Source: Bog-473 sp963834405
GTDB taxonomy: Bacteria; Actinomycetota; Acidimicrobiia; Acidimicrobiales; RAAP-2
DNA length: 64,000 nt
Assembly (NCBI GenBank): GCA_963834405.1
Contig: CAWIBX010000001.1
Coordinates: 314,954-378,953, forward strand
Direction of reading: 5' to 3'
Position 1 is the first letter of the stretch. Every line of letters begins with the position of its first letter. The translations under genes were made by a program, and so were the position numbers. Below the pieces are notes generated by a model. The model searched no databases, was not told the DNA's origin, and saw only the letters and a program-made list of their open reading frames with translations. Positions 62,807 to 64,000 of this stretch are shown here, piece by piece.

Positions 62807-63253
62807 CAGACGCAACATCGGATAAGAAGCAGATCGGCCTTACCGAAACGGGGGATAGCGCACTTGCGTCGTTAATGGAAACTGGGTGGTTCGCCGCGGA
62901 GTCAGACGCATATAAGTCGGCGATTACATACGCCCTGGCTAAGAACCTCAAGCTTGAGGACACGCCGGAGAGGGGTTATACGACAAAATTCAATGCTGCA
63001 GGTGGTTTGGATCGCTACGGCGAATCCCGCGACTTGATCGCGATCCTTGAGTCCCGAAGATCGATCTCGGGCGTACATTACTGCTGAGCGACTGGCAGAG
63101 CTGGGTCTTACTGATCTCGCTCGTCGTGTTGGGGCGCACGAGAGTTTGGCCGATATTCTGTCCGACTTCGTTGTCCAACCTGAACGAGGGGAGATGAATC
63201 CGCTCATCCAGGATCAGTCTGACGTTCCTGACAGTGAGCCTGTCGCTCCATAG
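62803..63253 (+). pseudogene. Small conserved protein of the island operon, frameshifted
   Basis: ATG 62803 overlaps the repaired stop of the ATPase gene (ATGA). First frame: KQIGLTETGDSALASLMETG, AESDAYKSAITYALAKNLKL, GLDRYGESRDLIAIL. An extra base near 63048 then leads to SPEDRSRAYITAERLAELGL, ADILSDFVVQPERGEMNPLI and the stop at 63253, about 149 residues joined. The N-terminal half resembles a ribbon-helix-helix or DndE-like small DNA-binding fold in length and charge, but I cannot assign a family. It follows the ATPase, where DndE sits in Dnd loci. Confidence 0.55.
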
Positions 63254-63323
63254 AATAGCGAAGGAAAAGTGATTGTGTGTCCACATCGGCGAGCGAAAAC
63301 TGACGATCTATCCTGTCTCTGCC

Positions 63324-63568
63324 ATGGGTAACTTCGAAGTATTCCAAAAAGGAACAAGACCTGGCGGGAATGAGCCAACTGTCACCCTCTACCGCGGACG
63401 GGGAGCGATCGTCCTGAACCGGGCTGCTTACGCTGCACTAGGGGAACCCGAAAAGCGGTTGAACTGCTATTTGATACCGAGGATCGTCGGATGGCTCTCC
63501 AAGACTGTGACAAGGAGGCCCTCAACGCCTATCCCCTGACCAGAGCCCGGAATCGGCAAGTTGGGTAG
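63324..63568 (+). pseudogene. Small conserved protein of mobile elements, frameshifted
   Basis: ATG 63324 opens MGNFEVFQKGTRPGGNEPTV, then TLYRGRGAIVLNRAAYAALG and EPEKRL. One base is missing near 63462; the other frame reads LLFDTEDRRMALQDCDKEAL, NAYPLTRARNRQVG and stops at 63566-63568. This matches by eye a family of ~100-120 residue proteins ('F.VF.R...P....P.VTL...G...LNRAAY.ALG.PE.V.LL.D...R......V....HAYPV') that I know from actinobacterial plasmids and islands. The usual SYLV...F tail is not seen in frame; further breaks are likely. Confidence 0.45.
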
Positions 63569-64000
63569 ATGTAGGTGGCTAGCGCCCCAGGGAATTCACT
63601 GTCGAGGCTTGAGCTTGGTTCTCGCCCTTCTCCTATCGCTCGGCTAGCCGGCTCTGCATGCGACACAAATCGATCGACTATTCGCCAATGGACGGCTAGT
63701 AATCTCCGACGCGCTGGATGAGGTTGCGGCCGCCCAACCGCAAGACGGATCTGCTGTTTCGCGCCGAATACCCGACCGCGTGCTAAGACGGCGGCGAAGC
63801 CGGGGCTAGGCGAGGGCGGCTTGATTTAAGGAGAAGGATTGTCGCAACCGGGATCAAGCTCCCGGCACTGGGATCGGATCTCGCATTCATGATCGGGTGT
63901 GGGAACGCCTCACCAAGTCACGACTTGCTCATCGGCCCACTCCTCGCACGGCTCCCCGCTCGACGTCATGCGTCGCGCTCATCTGGTTCGCTGCGACCTC
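63569..64000. other. Right end of window: broken coding remnants only
   Basis: Plus-strand pieces look coding in shifting frames. About 63580-63715: LELGSRPSPIARLAGSACDT and NRSTIRQW. About 63680-63785: LFANGRLVISDALDEVAAA, then NRKTDLLFRAEYPTAC. They resemble the ends of a small helix-turn-helix regulator, but no single frame holds. An inverted CGGGATC...GATCCC-like arrangement near 63860-63890 is unremarkable. Nothing else can be supported. Confidence 0.3.

Overview
The window is about 70 % GC for most of its length, with GTG/TTG starts, tight ATGA/GTGA gene overlaps, TetR and MarR regulators, flavin monooxygenases, amidohydrolases, thiolase/DUF35 pairs and SHOCT-domain proteins. This fits a soil or aquatic actinobacterium; Acidimicrobiia is my guess, but no ribosomal marker is present to prove it.

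Layout. 1-5.1 kb is a stress-type cluster: YtxH-like (cut by the left edge), SHOCT, DUF6325, SHOCT/PLDc_N, a small anchored protein, DUF2252 and a membrane protein. Boxes resembling the DosR/DevR dormancy-regulator site sit among these genes. 5.1-20.9 kb holds mixed metabolic and envelope genes: metallo-beta-lactamase fold, TetR/M24 peptidase, DUF302, GAP family, hotdog thioesterase, GH29 fucosidase, cysteine dioxygenase/rhodanese pair, YbhN-like flippase, two more SHOCT proteins, Na+/H+ antiporter, SGNH hydrolase, phytanoyl-CoA dioxygenase and MarR. 20.9-27.6 kb has an MFS exporter, a PAS-GGDEF-EAL protein and a secreted repeat/beta-helix protein. 27.8-35.0 kb and 42.2-47.6 kb are catabolic blocks (Baeyer-Villiger type monooxygenases, SDRs, amidohydrolases, acyl-CoA dehydrogenase, DUF35/thiolase, carboxymuconolactone decarboxylase, hydroxyisobutyrate dehydrogenase). 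One palindrome, AACCTGAC-N6-GTCAGG, precedes both the 30.6 kb operon and the 46.4 kb amidohydrolase, so they probably share a repressor. Between them lie a DEAD-box helicase, cold-shock protein, fatty-acid desaturase, a broken dimethylformamidase-like gene, TetR and an ECF sigma factor. 47.5-51.8 kb has a RecB-like nuclease and an acyltransferase.

52-63.6 kb is a lower-GC island that reads as a defence island. On the minus strand a DUF262 protein is followed by a HEPN protein. On the plus strand a tightly coupled operon runs ParB-like, ParB-like, DNA methyltransferase, PLD-SF2 helicase, small protein, DndD-like zinc-hook ATPase, small protein. No DndC-type sulfur-transfer enzyme is seen, so this is not a standard phosphorothioation locus; I rate it the best candidate for an undescribed system.

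Almost every island gene, and a few elsewhere, is broken by one-base indels without matching nonsense decay. I rebuilt the reading frames by hand and list these as pseudogene/frameshifted, but sequencing or assembly error is a serious alternative. No tRNA, rRNA or CRISPR array was recognised.
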